A stretch of DNA of 64,000 nucleotides from Aphelocoma coerulescens. Taxonomy: Eukaryota; Chordata; Aves; Passeriformes; Corvidae. The position numbers and the translations under genes are program-made. The notes below the pieces were generated by a model. The model did not search any database. It was not told the DNA's origin and was given only the letters and a program-made list of their open reading frames with translations. The stretch is from contig NC_091014.1 of the NCBI RefSeq assembly GCF_041296385.1, positions 9,709,578 through 9,773,577 on the forward strand. The letters are read 5' to 3'. How positions within the stretch are numbered: position 1 is the stretch's first letter; every line of letters begins with the position of its first letter. This document shows positions 35,111 to 45,335 of this stretch, piece after piece.

Positions 35111-37855
35111 TGCATCTGCTATGTGAATGCAGATTCTGCAGCAGCACAGCAGAGACTAATACAGGATCTGCTGGCATTTCCAGTTACAAAGGACCTGAGT
35201 CTGGTCAGATTTTTGGGGCTGTGTGTGCACACAGGTGGAGAAAGATCATCTCATGCCCTATCCCCCCTTTTCCCAAGAAGAGTCCCAATACCATTCTACC
35301 ATTTTCTCTGAACCGTTTTGCCTCTCAAAAATCAGTACAGCCCAATTACCCCATCTGTCCTTCTTAGTTCCCCATCTTCTTTCCCAGCCAAGCTCAGGTC
35401 CAGCTGAATTCTCCAGCGCAGGTTCCTGTGCTGTGATTCAAGCAGGTTACAGCAACTGGAACCTGTGACACCACACAGTCAGCAGCAGCTGGTGATGGCA
35501 ATGACCTCAAGTTGCTCAGACATTTACCATCAATAACCTCTGATGAATATAGAGATATTTGTGTAGCTGCCCAAGTGAGAAACTGAGTGTGTAACTGCCA
35601 CGAGTCCAGGGATAGTGACCTATGATGGTCTGGAGGGACTCGGGTGTATGGCTCAAGTAAGCTTTGTTGTGTTGGGACAAGATTGAAAACCAGAGCTAAG
35701 GTCCTCATGGGGAGAAATATCTAAAAGAGGTTTGCATGCTAGCAGTGGAACTCTGGAGCTCAAGGTCAGGATGAATTAATAAGCCTGGAGGAATATTGTT
35801 GTCTTACAGTGAGAATTTTTAGGATTTTTGGAGAACTTTTTCCTCTAAGCTTGGTCAAAAGCTTTGGGCCAATATATTTTGAATTTCATATTGGAAGTCC
35901 AGTTGGATAAATGAAATATCTTTGCTGTGATACTTGTACAGTGTTTCCTTGAGATTAATTCTGAATTCTTTAAATGCTTGCAGGATGGGTGGCTAGCTGT
36001 AGAAGATTAGATTTTGGAATAGATATTGATCTTGAGAAAAAGGAGGGAATCTTTCACTTAAAATGTGAAAAAGCCAACAATTCTGAAACTTGAAATGAAA
36101 GTCTATAGAAATCACTAAGCTTTTCTGACAAAGGCTTTTAACAAGCTTTCTAAACCATAAAGATAAATAATGATGATCACCTAGTTACTGAGATGCAGTG
36201 ACAAAATAAATTTGAAAGGAAAAAATGGTGACTAATTGAAGGAGATAAAATATTAAGCTTCACACCCTGCTCCCTGGGCATGTGCAATTTATGGTTACAT
36301 TTTACAGTGGAATAACCAGACAATGAAAATACAAAGAATTAAGACTTCTAAAACTGAGACTCTGTTCACCCAGATATTTGTGGTTGTACAAATACCACAG
36401 CACCACATACAGCAATGTATCACACTCATACTTCAGACCCTTAGATACAGTTGCTAACACTTCTTTTGTCAAAGAATTATTCAGAAAGTTGCAATAGAAA
36501 TCTTAGGATAAAATTCAAAAATTCTTCAAATGGGGTCCTTAATAATATGAAACATTTCTATTGTCAGACATTAAACTCTTAGGAACCCATCTGATTACTG
36601 TATTTTTAAAGGGTAAACAGACAACTAATATGGCTACGGTCTGGTCCCACATGACCAAGCCATTTTTAAAAGTGAAATTTAACCTGAAAAGTGGCTTAGA
36701 TGCTTGTTAAAATTTTACTGGGTATTAGGTAAAAAAATTAAATGTGGAAAAACAGAGTTAGTATGGTCTCTGTCTAAAACATCAGAGCCATATAAAGATG
36801 ACTCTCGTGCACTTCCTTCCTTGCCATGCTTTCCTTGGAAGGGAAGCACATCCGCCTGGAACAGTGCAAAGTCATGGTGTGCTCTGCTATGTCTTGCTTA
36901 GTAGCCAGCTGAGGAATCAGGGCTCCAGGGAACAGCATATTTCATGCAGTCTAGATACATGTTTAGAAATTGTCTCTTGTGCTATTTTAACTTCTATCTC
37001 CTTATGTCAGTACCAAATTTAATGCAGAAAATTTAACATTTTCGTGGAATTTCAGAGCTTATGTTTCATGTAAGTGTGAAAAGATGTAGTTCCTTTGTTT
37101 TAATTGTATTTTTACCCATTGAATTAATGATAATGTCAGGTTTCAGAAACAGCTATTCCATGACACTCTCTGAAAACTCAGAAAAATTAGTAGTACCTTG
37201 ACTTGACTCTGCTTGGAATCTACCACTGAAACAACAGAAACAAAACACCAAACAGAATGATGAAAATAAAGAAAGTTCAACATTAGGAGGCAAAAAATCC
37301 AACTAATTTTAATGTGAAGTCTAACAAGTTTCTAAGAGAATTTTATCATGTCAATGATTGCAACAGCAACAACATAGACATTGACACTCAGGATTCTCTC
37401 TGGTGCTTCATGCCAAGATGTGCCTTCTGCATCTTCACAACACCAAATACACTTTTTTTTCTTCATAAATTTTTCTAGTTTGATAATTGTAAGAAAGAGC
37501 CATAAGAACAAATCCCTGTTTTAGTTTCTGAAGTAAATACTATGTGCTATTTCCAGAGCTGGCTTTGCAAAGGCTATGTAACTGCCAAAACCCTGTAGCT
37601 CTCATTAAGATGTCTTTCTCTTAACAACTGATAATATCATTTAGAAGTTCTCCTACTCACCTACTGTCACACTGGTGCAACACTCAGCTTGCCTTTAGCA
37701 GCAGGGTGTTGAGTTTGGCAATTGGATGGGGCTACACTTGGTTTCAGCAGAGCAAGAGGCATTTTTTAAGCAACATCTAACCTGCCAGTGATTGTTGTGG
37801 CTGAACTGTGGGGTCACTTTCACACTGCAATTGTACATCAACATACAGTTAATAA

Positions 37856-37872
37856 ACAAAGTGACACTTTGT
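37856..37872 (+). promoter_or_regulatory. Palindromic SOX/TCF-type motif
   Basis: ACAAAGTG-A-CACTTTGT is a perfect inverted repeat with one central base. Each arm carries ACAAAG/CTTTGT, the core bound by SOX and TCF/LEF proteins. It is preceded by a FOX-like ATAAACAAA. Function is inferred only from motif content. Confidence 0.3.
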
Positions 37873-38911
37873 GATTATTGCACAGCAAGTTAGAAGTGAG
37901 GTGAAATTTCCTGCCTTTTCTGTAGAAGAAAATCTATGATGTCAGTGACACCAGCTCCCATTTTTTTGACCATAAAAACTGAAAGAGGCTGGCTGGGTGA
38001 TTAGATGTAGGAAAATTAGTTTTTGATGAAGTGTTGGCTAAACATGCCAAATAAAATTCACCCCTACTATATCTCCATTGATCACATGGGAATAACACCA
38101 AAGACAAAATTTTTCTAACCTTAAACCCAAAATTTTCCTTTAATTCTTAACTCTATCCTTCAAAAAGTGAAGTTCAACTTTACAGTGTGCCTGATTCATC
38201 TATGCACAGAGCGAAAGAACTTTGCAGCAATGACTTTCAGGCAAATCGGCTTTTTAACACAAAGCGTATTAGCAGATGAGAAATTCTGTTGTCCTTTGTT
38301 CATTAAAGTCACAAGTGCTCAAGTACTTTGCTGACACTTCGCAGAATGGAGCCATCAGCAACACTGGAGTGGGAACATCCATCTCCACATAAACAGCTGA
38401 GGCTTTATTACTCTTTACAGATGGGCATTGTGTCCATGGCATTTCTCAATCCTCCTTCTAGGCAGGGAGGATTTGGGATACTCAATCTGTAACTAACCGT
38501 GACTCACCAAACCTTTAACTTATCAAGAGTGTTGTCAGATGTCCTGGAGACAGATCCACAAGTCGGGATGTAAAATTAAATGCATATGCTGCCTGATCCA
38601 TTTTGCAGAGCCGAAATGAAGGTGCCCAGCTTGTGTAAGCTGACCTAGTTTCACTGAGGTGTACGGAGGTGGGGTGATGTGTAGCACCAGCAAGTAGCCT
38701 GTGTGGTGTTTATATTTAACACCTGGTCTTGTGGACTTATCAGAGCTAGAAAAAAGTAATAATTAGTCTAAGATCTGGCCATACTATAATATACTAGCCA
38801 TGTACTATATGGTATATGTTGAAGCTTCAAAAAGAATAAAGGAGTTCCAGCCAGCCTGAATGCCTCCTTACCCAAAGGTTCTTAAAGAATGTGTGTGACT
38901 CACTCTGTAAA

Positions 38912-38953
38912 TCAGGTTGGTGCTTCTGTCAGTCAGGTTGGCACTTCTGTCAT
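38912..38953 (+). repeat. Tandem duplication, 21-bp unit, two copies
   Basis: Two adjacent copies of tcaggttggtgcttctgtca (plus one base). The second has substitutions at the 'tg/ca' centre and the last base. A small recent slippage-type duplication. Confidence 0.85.
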
Positions 38954-39544
38954 TTTAACTGTAGCACCATATTTCACAGAGACTGGTCATCGAATTAAGC
39001 TTCTACTGACTTGAAATATTATGGGAGGAATGGAAACATATCACATAAAATCACTGTATGTGCTCTGCCATACCTTCCCACCAGCTAACCACCCTGAAGA
39101 TATGTCTATTTTCTAAGATATTCTGAAGTCAAAGTCTCAATGTTATTGTTCTGGTGGGTTTTTTTTATTTATTGTGCCTAGTAACTTCAAAGAGAGAATT
39201 ATACCATGGCTGTTTGCATAAAAAATATTTCAGCTTCATAAACACATGGACATATTTAAAATGAAATACTTGTTCAGATAGCTGGAGAAACACCAAGTTC
39301 TTGTTATATATGCTTCTTGGTTTCTCTGTACAAACACAAATCTAAGGCAAACCAATACGCATTTGTATATGAGTTTTTCTCTGGGCTTCTTTAGAGACCA
39401 TTTCAAATCCACTATGTGTATTAAATTATGAACCATAACTTACTTCCCCATATTGAATCCAACATCCACAAGTAACTGTTCAGTTATTTAACACAACTCA
39501 GATAGCACGTCTTGTTCATGTCAAATATCAGTGGAGAAAACAGT

Positions 39545-39556
39545 CCCCCCCCCCCC
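39545..39556 (+). repeat. Poly-C homopolymer (12 bases)
   Basis: Uninterrupted C run. Together with 3579-3591 it is one of two long C tracts in an AT-rich window. Confidence 0.9.
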
Positions 39557-41341
39557 AGAGCCACCAGAATATGTCGAAAAGTATAACTCAGAGTTTTGTA
39601 TCCTATTGGATTACAGATCTTATAGGATCAAGAGAAATGCATATTGGCTGGTAGACATTTTTCAGCAGTTACAAGTCTCCTCTGTCTTAATAGAAGAGTT
39701 CATTAGATTTCAGAAAGCAAAGGGCAGAGACCTTTCACTGACATCAGTTCCCCCAAACTCTTTCTTTTAATATGCCCTTGGATGTTTCCATTACTTGAAG
39801 GAAAGCCAAAGTTGTTTGGAATGTTCATACACTCCTTATAACCCCCTTTACATCTAGGGGACCCGCAGGTACAGTTTTCACTCGATTGCTTTTGCTTTTG
39901 TAACTTCACAAAGTTTGCCTGGGGATTTGGCTTGTAGTCATTGAAATCTTCTTGGAGAGGTCACACTCTTTTCTTTGTAAATAGTGACTCACCATGATTA
40001 ATTCTCTGACTGACAGATAGTATTGAGAGTAGACTAAGTGGGATAAGAAAGCAAGATGTTAAATAATCACCTATTGGATTCATAAGGGACTTCCAAGAAC
40101 CTAGAACACAGTCTCTTTCCAGCAGACTTAAACATGAGTCAGTCAAAAGATTTACACATCAAGATTAGATATTAATTGGGTGTCCAATCTATAGCTACTA
40201 TCTAAATCAGCATCCCATCATGTATAGAACGGATAAACACACCACTCCCAGTACTCAGTGTAAGCACACATAATACAGTCAGATGAACTTCAGATTGTTT
40301 ATACAGTGGTTTTCACATGAATAACCTCTGGAATCTGCCCTGAGTTTAGCTCTTCTGACTTAAAAGAAATTTAACAAAAATCCTTTATCTTTCTTCCCAG
40401 ATCATATTTTTTTCATTCAAACTAATGAGTCAGAGCTCTGGCGTTCACCCTCAGGCCTGCTGTAGTTGTGTTTAACACAAGTCTCTGAGACTGGAGGACA
40501 AAAGTGTTTCTTTTCATAGTGCTTAAGTTGAAAGTTTTGATACCAGCAAAGACAGGATTCATATCCCACAGTTTGGTGGCTTTGTTTGGAGCAATGTGCC
40601 AGCTGGGTTTAACGTGTGTCACGTCCCATTAATCCTTGATCTGTTCAGCTCCTCATCTGACAAACTGTAAGATAGGCAAAATTTTGCCAGCCAGGCAGGT
40701 CCATAATGGAACATTACAGACTGCTTTCAGGCCTGCTCTCTTGAATGTTTATGCTTCTATGTGCTTGGGAACCTGCTGTGTTTTCTGCACATGTACAGCC
40801 GTAGGTTGTCCAGACCTTTACAGCACATACTTGCCTTGCCTGCCCTGCACGCTTTATCATGATGCATGTAATTACAGAGGTCTTTTAAAAGGCAAATTTA
40901 ATATTTTTAATAAGTCCTTTGAATTCACTACTTCAGGTGATTTTCTAGTTATTGGCTGTTTGTTCATTATTTTGCGTCACTCTTTTAAAAATTATGACTG
41001 CTATGCACTTGCATTTCAATATTTCGTTTAATAATGGGGTTTTTTGACTTGTTCTATTAAACACACTCTAAAATATTACTTTGTTTCCCCACATGCAGGT
41101 GTTATGAGGGTTATTTGTATCTTAAAGCTGTTTATAGTATATACCTGACTGCAATTTCATATTCTTCTCTCCTTCCAAATGGGAAAGAAAAAAAATGTTA
41201 TTAATCATGGTTTAAATTTGTCTATTTAATGCATCTCCCAGGAACTTGAAACACCTGCTGTGTTAACCTATGTCTTATAAGAATAGAGAGGTTATATATT
41301 AGATTTAGGTTTGTGGATTAAAATAAAGCTTTTCTTTATAG

Positions 41342-41449
41342 GAGTTCCACCTGGGAATGGCTGCTCTACAATTCTATAAAAACCATGAGAAAACTTGTTT
41401 CCAACCCAAACGACTTTACAAAATAGAAGACATTAACATGAAAATGTAA
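41342..41449 (+). CDS. Candidate terminal coding exon 3 of 3, unknown protein
   Basis: A strong acceptor (aagcttttctttatag ending at 41341) opens a phase-0 frame of 35 codons ending in TAA (41447-41449). It begins EFHLGMAALQFYKNHEKTC and ends LYKIEDINMKM, and it joins in phase to the GAG that ends 26205-26275. AATAAA follows at 41726, which would give a 3' UTR of about 0.3 kb. Alternative: GTAACT at 41446 could act as a donor, making this an internal exon. The joined three-exon peptide (~90 residues) would be the C-terminus of a protein whose earlier exons lie mostly outside the window. The family is not recognised by me. Confidence 0.45.
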   Translation, partial: EFHLGMAALQFYKNHEKTCFQPKRLYKIEDINMKM

Positions 41450-41745
41450 CTGAAACAAAGTTGACAAAAAAATGAAGTGCCATGGGAGAATCACAAATTC
41501 CGCCCTGCCAATAACATTTTGAGACCTGCTGTTTTTCCTGTAGGTGTCCACATGGCTCTGATTTCCCCTGATTATAAAAAAACATAAACATTGGCAAATG
41601 CAGTGAAGAAAGAGTGCTGACCCCACTCTGTGAACTAGCACTTGATGCTGTCTGCCTTCGTCGAGTCTCAGTTTGACTATAAAGATATATTCATTTGGTT
41701 TTAATTTGAGGAAATTTTATATTTCAATAAAATCAAAGTTAAATT
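41450..41745 (+). other. Inferred 3' untranslated region
   Basis: Follows the stop of the candidate terminal exon. AT-rich, without repeats, ending shortly after the AATAAA at 41726-41731. Depends entirely on the exon call being right. Confidence 0.35.
41726..41731 (+). terminator. Candidate polyadenylation signal (AATAAA)
   Basis: Canonical hexamer 277 bases after the stop at 41447-41449, followed by a modest T/G-rich stretch (ccctttgttcag). It supports the exon at 41342-41449 being terminal, although the hexamer is common in such DNA. Confidence 0.35.
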
Positions 41746-41957
41746 CCCTTTGTTCAGATTAGTAAATTCTGACAGTTGAGTTTTACATAGATTTGTTGAC
41801 AGTTAACCATGGTTCTGTCACTGCTTCAGTTGAGGTTTTCTTTTCCTTATTACTTAAACAAAAATATATAATTTTGTCAAGAATATACAAAAAAAAAAAG
41901 AAAAATTGAGAGAATCTATAGAACAGTAAATCAACACTTGCAATTTTCTCTGTAGCT

Positions 41958-41999
41958 TGTACATTGGGGGAATCAAATTGTACAATGAGGGAATCAAAT
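41958..41999 (+). repeat. Tandem duplication, 21-bp unit, two copies
   Basis: tgtacattgggggaatcaaa(t) followed immediately by tgtacaatgagggaatcaaa(t), two substitutions. A simple local duplication. Confidence 0.85.
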
Positions 42000-42619
42000 T
42001 AAGGTCATATTCAGGTCTGTAGGCAGCTACTTGCAAGAGACGAGGTGACAAATTTAGTCTTAGAAAACTTTGGCCTCCTGCTATTGTGGCTGCAGTTGCT
42101 ATTTGGCTAAGTTGTGGTGTTGGCAGCGAGAACAGATTTATGCACATAAAGCTGCCATTCTATTAGGGCTGTTATAACACAAAGTGCACTTCTCAAGTTG
42201 TACCTTGGTCTGAAAAGAGCTGAAAGAAAGAAGCAATTGAGCACCGGGAGAATGGTACCAGATGCTGGCCTTTTGACATCAACCAGTGGGCCATGGCTGA
42301 GCACTTCCTCAGCAAGCCCTGCTCTCAGCCACTTCAGCTACCTAAAGAAACCCTCATAATAAAAAACACTATCAAAACTAAGGAGTTTCATGACCTCCAT
42401 TTGACAACAAAAAGAAAAGGGGGGAAAAAAAGACTTAACTAAACAAGAAAGTGATAAAACAAAGCATGCTGCTGTATTTGGTTTCCAAGCTAGCTGTAGG
42501 TTTTAAAGGGCCTCTTTTATCTTTCTAACAACAGTAAAATTCAGTAATTAGACTTACTGGCAGGGCAGGGGGAAGAACGTGGAGGGACTATGCTAAGTAG
42601 AATCTCATCTATATGAAGC

Positions 42620-42835
42620 ACTTGGGACGGGGTTCAGGAGATCTGCCTTCATATCCCTGCATCTGCTGCTTCTTCCCTGTGCAGACTGAAACAAATATGT
42701 TGTTCATGTTTGAGTTCTCCCTGTAAAATGGGGATGATAATTTTAAACTTCTTCTGGCCTTTCATCTGTACTTTCTGTTGGGATTGTAAGTTCTTTGGGG
42801 CTGAGTGTGTTTTTTATATCTCAGATTCCACAGGG
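42620..42835 (+). mobile_element. Ancient MIR/CORE-type SINE relic
   Basis: Shows the order expected of a MIR-like SINE: a tRNA-related wording (ggttcaggagatctgcc), a middle section, and the highly recognisable ctgtaaaatggggatgataa at 42723-42742. It then has gggattgtaagttctttggg at 42780-42799, the wording of the L3/CR1-type tail used by amniote MIR-like elements. Diverged and without target duplications, so very old. Exact subfamily not determinable by eye. Confidence 0.6.
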
Positions 42836-42904
42836 AGAGGTGAAAAATCTGCTCATAAACACGGAGATACACATTAGGAATTGACTCCTGTAATTTCAAT
42901 TAAA

Positions 42905-43120
42905 TTCTTTGCACTTTTACAGCACCTTTTAGCCAAAAATCTCCAAGTAGTTTACAAACCATGACAATGCTATGTTCAACCTCACAATATTCTTATGAGT
43001 TCATTAAAAATTATTGCAGTTCTGTAGGTGGAAAAAAAAGGGGCGTATAGAAAGTCTGTGACAGAAAAATCATTAGGCCACTGATTTTTCAGTGTTCTGT
43101 CATAGTGAATGCTGACAAAT
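42905..43120 (-). mobile_element. Ancient amniote SINE relic, opposite orientation
   Basis: Plus-strand text cagcaccttttagccaaaaa, then 'ctccaagtagtttacaaacc' and 'cctcacaatattcttatgag', matches the reversed 3' half of the old amniote MIR-like repeats, where the usual wording is 'agcgccttt...ctcaaagcactttacaaac...aacctcacaac'. The match continues weakly into the degraded head to about 43120. It lies 70 bases from the plus-strand relic at 42620-42835. Confidence 0.55.
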
Positions 43121-43383
43121 CCACCATCACTTCTCCCTTGCCCTCTGCCAACATATTTGCAAAGTAATTGGATGGAGAGAGAGTAAAGATGTGTCAAACC
43201 ATAAGTGATGCTCCCTCTCTAATGAAAACCACAAGCATATATTGCTGTATTATTACACCACCAACATGCAAATAATGAGTCATGAAATATGTGGAAATCA
43301 GTTTCAATGGTATAAGTTGAGCACACCCTTCCATGGTTTTGACACAGAGAGAGTGTGGTAGTCTTCTTTAATGTAGTAAAGGC

Positions 43384-43457
43384 TCCCTTATGTAGGTATG
43401 TTAACTTTATCCCTAGAATTTCCCTTATGTAGGTATGTTAACTTTATCCTTAGAATT
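43384..43457 (+). repeat. Tandem duplication, 37-bp unit, two copies
   Basis: tcccttatgtaggtatgtta plus 17 further bases is repeated immediately, with one substitution (ccctag versus ccttag). Near identity suggests a recent duplication, and copy number could vary between individuals. Confidence 0.95.
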
Positions 43458-43639
43458 ACAGGAGTAGAATGAAGTGGAAATGGGTGTGACTGAAGGGCAG
43501 AAGTAGAGTGAAGATTGAAGCATGCAGTTTATAACTGTTGGACAAGTCTTCAACACTGATCTGTAGACACTCACCCCAAAGTAGATACAGTACTTTCTTT
43601 TCCCTCCAAAACAAATTTATTTTCAGAGATGAGATTAGA

Positions 43640-43740
43640 TCATTATATTTTTTTGTTATACTATATATTCTTCATTACATACTCTTCATTATATTACACA
43701 TATCTATGCCTTTGTTATATATTTTGCACCATATTACATA
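43640..43740 (+). repeat. AT-rich low-complexity tract
   Basis: Imperfect repetition of 'ttcattacatactcttcatt' and 'tatattaca'-like words. Explains the open frame at 43538-43741, which is not a gene. Confidence 0.6.
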
Positions 43741-43784
43741 GCATTTCTTCAGGGAAAAAAATGATGTCATACTGAAAGCTGAAA

Positions 43785-43905
43785 TTTTGAGACCTGGGTT
43801 AAGTTCCACTTCTGCCATAGGCATCTTATGTCACTTAATTAAATCCTCTCAGCTTTTGTTCTTTTCTGCCCTGTATGTTACATAATTCTTTAGAAAATGC
43901 TATAA
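43785..43905 (+). mobile_element. MIR-like SINE relic
   Basis: The order gacctgggttaagttccact, 'tctgccataggca', 'atgtcacttaattaaatcct', 'ctcagctttt' parallels the MIR head and core (gggttcgaatccc, ctctgccact, gtgacctt...cttaacct, ctcagttt). Diverged copy, ends approximate. Confidence 0.55.
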
Positions 43906-44199
43906 CCAGTTCAAGATGAAAATTTCAGTTCTGCTAAGACTATTCCACTACAACTCTAAATATGTGTATGCATATTTATCCATATATCCAAGCAATCAGT
44001 ACAAAAAACCAGACACAAAGGTGTGCATGTCTGCACAAGCTTATGTACTGTAGATAGGGACCATTTACTCCAATGTGGAAATTCAGTTGGCTCTCAGACA
44101 CAGGTTGGTAGATATTTTCTGCTAGCACTGCTTCTCAAGGAAGAGAAAGTGAAGAATAGCTTCTCCAGTTAGGATCTCTTGGAGAATTTAGGGCAGGAT

Positions 44200-44400
44200 A
44201 ATATCATTACGTAAGCTGGAAGTAAGCCAGGATACTGGGGTTAACACCCCTGCTCAAGTGAAAGGAGCCAGGGGACCATTCACAGCTATAAAAGTGGTCA
44301 AGAGCTGTGGTTTTTGGTTACATCCTAAGTACAGGTAACTCCAGGACATTGCTAAATGCGTCCCATTGAACACAAGCTTCACTTCTGTAGAATGGCCTAG
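44200..44400 (+). mobile_element. Ancient vertebrate interspersed repeat, SINE-like
   Basis: Contains 'ggatactggggttaacaccc' and 'ctgctcaagtgaaaggagcc', then '...ggaccattcacagc...gtggtcaagagctgtggttt' and 'aactccaggacat'. This is the wording of a very old amniote repeat typified by 'ggacactggggttaacacccctactctt ... tggtcaggacctcggttt ... acctccaggaca'. I cannot fix its database name (an old SINE or LINE-3'-end type). Diverged, no edges visible. Confidence 0.5.
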
Positions 44401-45224
44401 CATATTTTTAATATTTATGAATATTTGAAGCAAGCTTTTTCAGTCATTACTGTTTGTGATACGTAAAACCGAAGAAATAAAAGACAGAAGGAAAAGTTAT
44501 GTTAAGTCCAAGCCAGCATTCAGTTGTGATCCTGGTGAAACCACAGGGACATTTACTTACTATTGAGAAAAGCATCAGATAGGGTTTCAGTTTTACTGTG
44601 CACTGTTAGGTGCCTAGCAAACAGAACATGACTCTTTCTATATAGACTTGCCTTTATAGAAAGATGTCTACATGATGAGTACGTTTTCAGTTTTATTTTC
44701 TGCCTTCTACCTGAGTGTTTTCTAAACACAAAACACAAAGCTTGCTTGGGAAAAATATGTTGTTATGCTAAAAGTGGCTGCACAGAAAAACTTCAAAGTA
44801 CTTAAAAGTTTTTATAAAAAATTTAGGAAGGAGATTAGTTGTTCTGTTGAGTATTTGCATTGACTTTCTTGCCTTTGCTCAGATGAACTAAGATTGTTTG
44901 GGGTTCAGAAAATGTGTACCCTAAATGAGTATACTCATGGACTTGACTTCTTAGATACCTTTAGGTCACATCTAACTGGACTAAATTAACTTAAAGAAGT
45001 ATTGGCATACCTTCTGATATAATTACCAATCATTGCAGTATTGCTTCAGAAAGAAGCAATACAATTTTCATCCTTGTTTCCATACCACAGTGAAGAGCCT
45101 TCATTCACTACCTTTTATGATATGTTCTGGGTGAAGGGATCTTTCATCTACCCAGATAAATTATGACCAGCAGTGCAGGAACAAGGGGTCATGATTCTTA
45201 GGTGCCCATATCTAGAAATCAGAA

Positions 45225-45335
45225 TACTCAGCTGGGAAGTGGAGTCCTGTTTCTATGGTAAAGTCTGCTCCTCATTGCCTACATAATTCTTTTTTTCAAC
45301 CTAGTGATGTAAAATGAGAAAATAATTTATGTAAA
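45225..45335 (+). mobile_element. Probable degraded MIR-like relic
   Basis: Weak similarity: 'agctgggaagtggagtcctg', 'gctcctcattgcc' and 'agtgatgtaaaatgagaaaa' followed by 'taatttatg' resemble the MIR core and the '...catctgtaaaatgggga taataat' segment. Too diverged to be sure. Confidence 0.3.

Larger units (their letters stand above)
26276..41341. other. Inferred 15-kb intron or intergenic DNA
   Basis: Mostly unique-looking AT-rich sequence. It holds T-runs at 26292-26305, 28812-28827 and 34032-34045, a 12-C run at 39545-39556, a 21-bp tandem pair at 38912-38953, a TATA-containing hairpin at 35090-35110 and a SOX-type palindrome at 37856-37872. The region 38190-38360 keeps CpGs and looks regulatory. 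Open frames such as 32865-33170 and 40636-41031 have no fitting splice sites. No interspersed repeat recognised here. Confidence 0.5.
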
